7,414 nucleotides of DNA from an uncultured Methanobrevibacter sp. (GTDB lineage: Archaea; Methanobacteriota; Methanobacteria; Methanobacteriales; Methanobacteriaceae), in contig NZ_ONER01000094.1 in the NCBI RefSeq assembly GCF_900316895.1, forward strand, positions 1 through 7,414. The letters run 5' to 3'. A model generated the notes under the pieces. The model worked only from the letters and a program-made list of their open reading frames with translations. It did not search any database and had not been told where the DNA came from. The position numbers were made by a program, and so were the translations under genes. How positions within the stretch are numbered: position 1 is the stretch's first letter; each line of letters opens with the position of its first letter. This document shows positions 4,829 to 7,414 of the stretch, one piece after another.

Positions 4829-7414
4829 ACGTTTGACTTTTAAGGTTGTTTTTATTGTGTTTTTGAGGTAGGTCACCTTCATTGTGTATTTTTTGCCTTT
4901 TTTGAGTTTTTTGATAAACTTTTTCTTAATGGTGAACTTTGCTATTCCTTTTTTGTTGGTTTTAGCGGTGAATTTCTTACCTTTAAGTTTCAGTGTTATC
5001 TTTTTGTTTTTCAATGCCTTATTGCCGTTTTTGAGTGTTGCCTTTATGACAAGCTTTTTGGCTGATTTCTTGACTGTGTATTTTTTGGTCTTGAGGTTCT
5101 GCTTTACCTTGACTGTTTTTTCATCGATTTCGCCTTTGTATATTGCGGTCAGCTTGTATGTTCCAGGCTTCAATGTGTTCGGCATTTTTAACCTGATGAA
5201 TCCCTTTGCATCGGTTTTCAGGTAATAGGTTTTCTTGTTGAGCTTGATTGTCACTACCTGATTTGCACCGACAAAATTGGCATCGTCTCCAAGTATGCGC
5301 ATATTAAGTTCAGTTCCGTCATAGTAGTACATTACAATGTTTTTGGCGCCGCTGAATCTTGAATAAGCGATAATCTTGCTTTTTTTAACTTCCCCTGTCG
5401 CAGGATTTGTAACTGTAATTACTGTGCTGCCATGAGGCAGTTTGGTGAATTTGATGGTTATGTATCCTGAACCGTCGCAGGTGAAGTTGTTTAATTTGCC
5501 ATTTATGGAAATTGCAACTTGAGTGTTGTTTAATGGCTTTCCAGTGGTGTCCAATACCTGCAGCTTATAGTCGTAATCGCTGTTATATCCCCTTTCAACA
5601 TCATTGGAGAGGATTGTGCCGTTAATTATGATATAATTCACAATTGAAGTGTTGTTGTATGTTGTTGTGATGGAGTAGTTTCCGACATCACAGCTTATTT
5701 CAAGCTTTGCTGATCCGTTTGCATCGGCTTTTACGGTTTGGATTTTACCGTTGAATTCAAAAGTTACTTCTTCGCCCGCACCTACATGTGCAACGAATGG
5801 AGTTTCATTTCCAAAGTATTTAACCAGGTTTTGGGTAATGTTCAAGTCTGAAACGGTATAGGCTTTTAATAGAGCTACATTGTTATAATTTTTCAAATCC
5901 ACCCAGTTTTTTCCATCCGTGCTTCCAAAGGATTTGCCTTCTTGCGGATGAATTCTGGAGTTTTTAATAACAGGCGCTGTATTTTTAAATGTAACTTTAA
6001 AGATATCTCCTTTTTTGATTTGGACATATTTGTTTAGCTTGATTGTTTCATATCCTTCAATGTTGCTTGTGCCCTTTTGGCTGTAGACATTAACGTCGTT
6101 CACGGATATGCTGAATTCATAATTTTTCCCGGCACCTGTAAAGTATGTTCCGACAGCAGCAATTGCCTCATCCGCATCGGAGGTAAAGATGTTTGTATAG
6201 TAATCATAGTTGGAATATGTTGTGATTGTTCCTCCGAGGTCTAACTGGTAAATTCTGTTGTATGTGTCATTGTTGATTATATAGCCGGTGCTTATCTCAT
6301 ATGCAAATGAAGTGTCATAATAGGATACATAGAAATACCCTTGGTCGCCCCATTTGCTTCCCCAGCTGTTTTTAACAATCCATGCTCCGTCTTTAGGAGG
6401 TGTTTTCAGGAAATTGTTCCTTGAATAGGTGTCGTCCCATCCTACAACACATACCATGTGGTTTCCATCCTCTTTGCCGAAATAATATTGTGCACTTTTA
6501 TCCTTGTTATAATATACGCTTTCATTGAAATCTGCATAATGTGAAGTTGACAGTGCACCGTACTTGATTAAAGCATTTTTAATCATGGCATTGTCTTCAG
6601 AATTTGTTCTTTCAGGAATGACAACTGCATTTTGAATGTGAATGTCCTGAGGTGTTATGAGCAGTGAGGATATTTTAGCGAGTTCATCATAGTCGTCATA
6701 TTCATTAGGGAAAATTCCCAGCCAGTCAACCAGATAGAGCAAGGCTTCAAGATTGTTTGCTCCCTCAACATAATTCACATTTCCATATTTGGAATATCTG
6801 ATCATTGAATTTTGAACGTTATTTACTGAAAATGAATATGTCGTATTTGCATATATCAAAAATGATGATTCCAGTGCTGCCATATTAGCGAATGCCCAGC
6901 AGGCCCCATTGAATCCCTGATCCTTAACAGGTGTGACCCATCCGTATTTCCTTAAATCGAATTTTTCAGGTAGCTTGTCAAATGTAGGGGTGCTGTTGGT
7001 TATTATGATTGGATTTGCACTGTTTTCAAAATTATAGAATGTATTTGTGTTGTCAAATGAGAAATCGTCATTTGTGAAATTGTTGCTGGAATCGGATACC
7101 TTTCCATATACTGTGTATATGCTTGTAGCAGTGGAGGGGTTGTTGAAGTAATTGTTTTCCATATTCAGGTCGGTGTCATATGCATAAAGGGTGGAAACGA
7201 TAATGCCTGAGTTGTTTTCAAAGTGGGTTCCTTTGATAATTATGTTTCCCATATCGAAATAACATGCTCCTCCATAGGATATATTGTCCACAAGGGTGTT
7301 GCATTTAAAGTTTCCATTGTAAATTTGCACAAGGGCATAGCTGGTATAGATTGCTCCTCCCTCATATTCGGCCTTGTTGGATGTGAAGTTTGAATCGGAA
7401 ATATTTAAAGTTCC
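4826..7414 (-). CDS. Large adhesin-like surface protein with papain-type (C1) peptidase domain, N-terminus outside window
   Basis: The frame is open to the right edge, giving 862 visible residues; the GTG at 7330 is internal. Domains in visible numbering: end of a parallel beta-helix with Asn/Gly-rich turns and GGAIY/GGACY repeats (1-~130); a C1 peptidase (about 145-375) with LPEKFDLRKYGWVTPVKDQG leading into it, oxyanion Gln166, nucleophile Cys172 in GACWAFA, His319 in GNHMVCVVGWDD and Asn349 in VKNSWG, all intact; a beta-rich lectin-like domain (~383-520) of the kind seen after prokaryotic C1 domains; then four Ig-like repeats (~533-610, 614-685, 690-770, 778-862) with a TDAKGFIRLK-type strand. 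No I29-type propeptide precedes the peptidase in the visible part. The last 90 residues are extremely lysine-rich with no acidic residue and no C-terminal membrane helix. It is probably exported and wall-associated, cleaving proteins or peptides or acting as an adhesin. The signal peptide is out of view and the substrate unknown. Confidence 0.9.
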   Translation of the reverse strand, partial: GTLNISDSNFTSNKAEYEGGAIYTSYALVQIYNGNFKCNTLVDNISYGGACYFDMGNIIIKGTHFENNSGIIVSTLYAYDTDLNMENNYFNNPSTATSIYTVYGKVSDSSNNFTNDDFSFDNTNTFYNFENSANPIIITNSTPTFDKLPEKFDLRKYGWVTPVKDQGFNGACWAFANMAALESSFLIYANTTYSFSVNNVQNSMIRYSKYGNVNYVEGANNLEALLYLVDWLGIFPNEYDDYDELAKISSLLITPQDIHIQNAVVIPERTNSEDNAMIKNALIKYGALSTSHYADFNESVYYNKDKSAQYYFGKEDGNHMVCVVGWDDTYSRNNFLKTPPKDGAWIVKNSWGSKWGDQGYFYVSYYDTSFAYEISTGYIINNDTYNRIYQLDLGGTITTYSNYDYYTNIFTSDADEAIAAVGTYFTGAGKNYEFSISVNDVNVYSQKGTSNIEGYETIKLNKYVQIKKGDIFKVTFKNTAPVIKNSRIHPQEGKSFGSTDGKNWVDLKNYNNVALLKAYTVSDLNITQNLVKYFGNETPFVAHVGAGEEVTFEFNGKIQTVKADANGSAKLEISCDVGNYSITTTYNNTSIVNYIIINGTILSNDVERGYNSDYDYKLQVLDTTGKPLNNTQVAISINGKLNNFTCDGSGYITIKFTKLPHGSTVITVTNPATGEVKKSKIIAYSRFSGAKNIVMYYYDGTELNMRILGDDANFVGANQVVTIKLNKKTYYLKTDAKGFIRLKMPNTLKPGTYKLTAIYKGEIDEKTVKVKQNLKTKKYTVKKSAKKLVIKATLKNGNKALKNKKITLKLKGKKFTAKTNKKGIAKFTIKKKFIKKLKKGKKYTMKVTYLKNTIKTTLKVKR

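Noticed and set aside
4884..5225. A 113-residue hydrophobic-looking + strand frame rich in Phe and Leu
   Set aside because: Lysine codons read backwards give Phe/Leu codons; it is only the shadow of the lysine-rich adhesin end.
1..7414. CRISPR array, insertion sequence, tRNA or rRNA
   Set aside because: No regularly spaced repeats, transposase frames, terminal inverted repeats with target duplications, or TPsiC-like arms were seen on either strand.

Overview
The window is almost certainly a piece of a low-GC methanogenic archaeon of the Methanobacteriales, most likely Methanobrevibacter. The evidence is archaeal-only informational genes (ribosomal protein L21e, RNA polymerase subunit F/Rpb4, a DUF655 protein), AT-rich U-tract terminators, archaeal Shine-Dalgarno sites of the form GGTGAT, and a very large 'adhesin-like' surface protein (beta-helix, cysteine peptidase and Ig-like modules) of the kind known from gut and rumen Methanobrevibacter.

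Layout. On the + strand (1-1518) lie the C-terminal half of lysA and a complete dapF, the last two steps from LL-diaminopimelate to L-lysine. dapF converges on a minus-strand set of genes and ends in a hairpin plus U tract. Read in transcription order (high to low coordinates), the minus strand carries: a large secreted C1-peptidase adhesin cut by the right window edge (4826-7414) with its own terminator; a 228-base intergenic region with a nested inverted repeat; rpl21e and rpoF (4307-4597 and 3957-4301) ending in a stem-loop/U-tract terminator; an AT-rich gap with a candidate promoter; then a tight cluster of DUF655 protein, ksgA (16S rRNA dimethyltransferase), a HemK-like methyltransferase and an overlooked 55-residue two-helix membrane protein (1524-1691). 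The cluster is a translation/transcription neighbourhood typical of archaea.

The most notable finds are: (1) the HemK-like methyltransferase is broken by an exact 11-bp tandem duplication (1884-1905), and removing one copy restores a full 195-residue protein; (2) its restored stop codon overlaps, as TAATG, the start of the 55-residue membrane protein, which has a perfect GGTGAT site; (3) three gene ends in the window share one design, a hairpin that swallows the stop codon followed by a U tract; (4) the last 90 residues of the adhesin hold 35 lysines and one arginine and no acidic residue, suggesting electrostatic anchoring to the cell wall; (5) a nested inverted repeat upstream of rpl21e is unexplained.

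No CRISPR array, insertion sequence, tRNA or rRNA was seen. The window looks like ordinary core-genome content plus one lineage-specific surface protein; I do not see a convincing wholly new multi-gene system.
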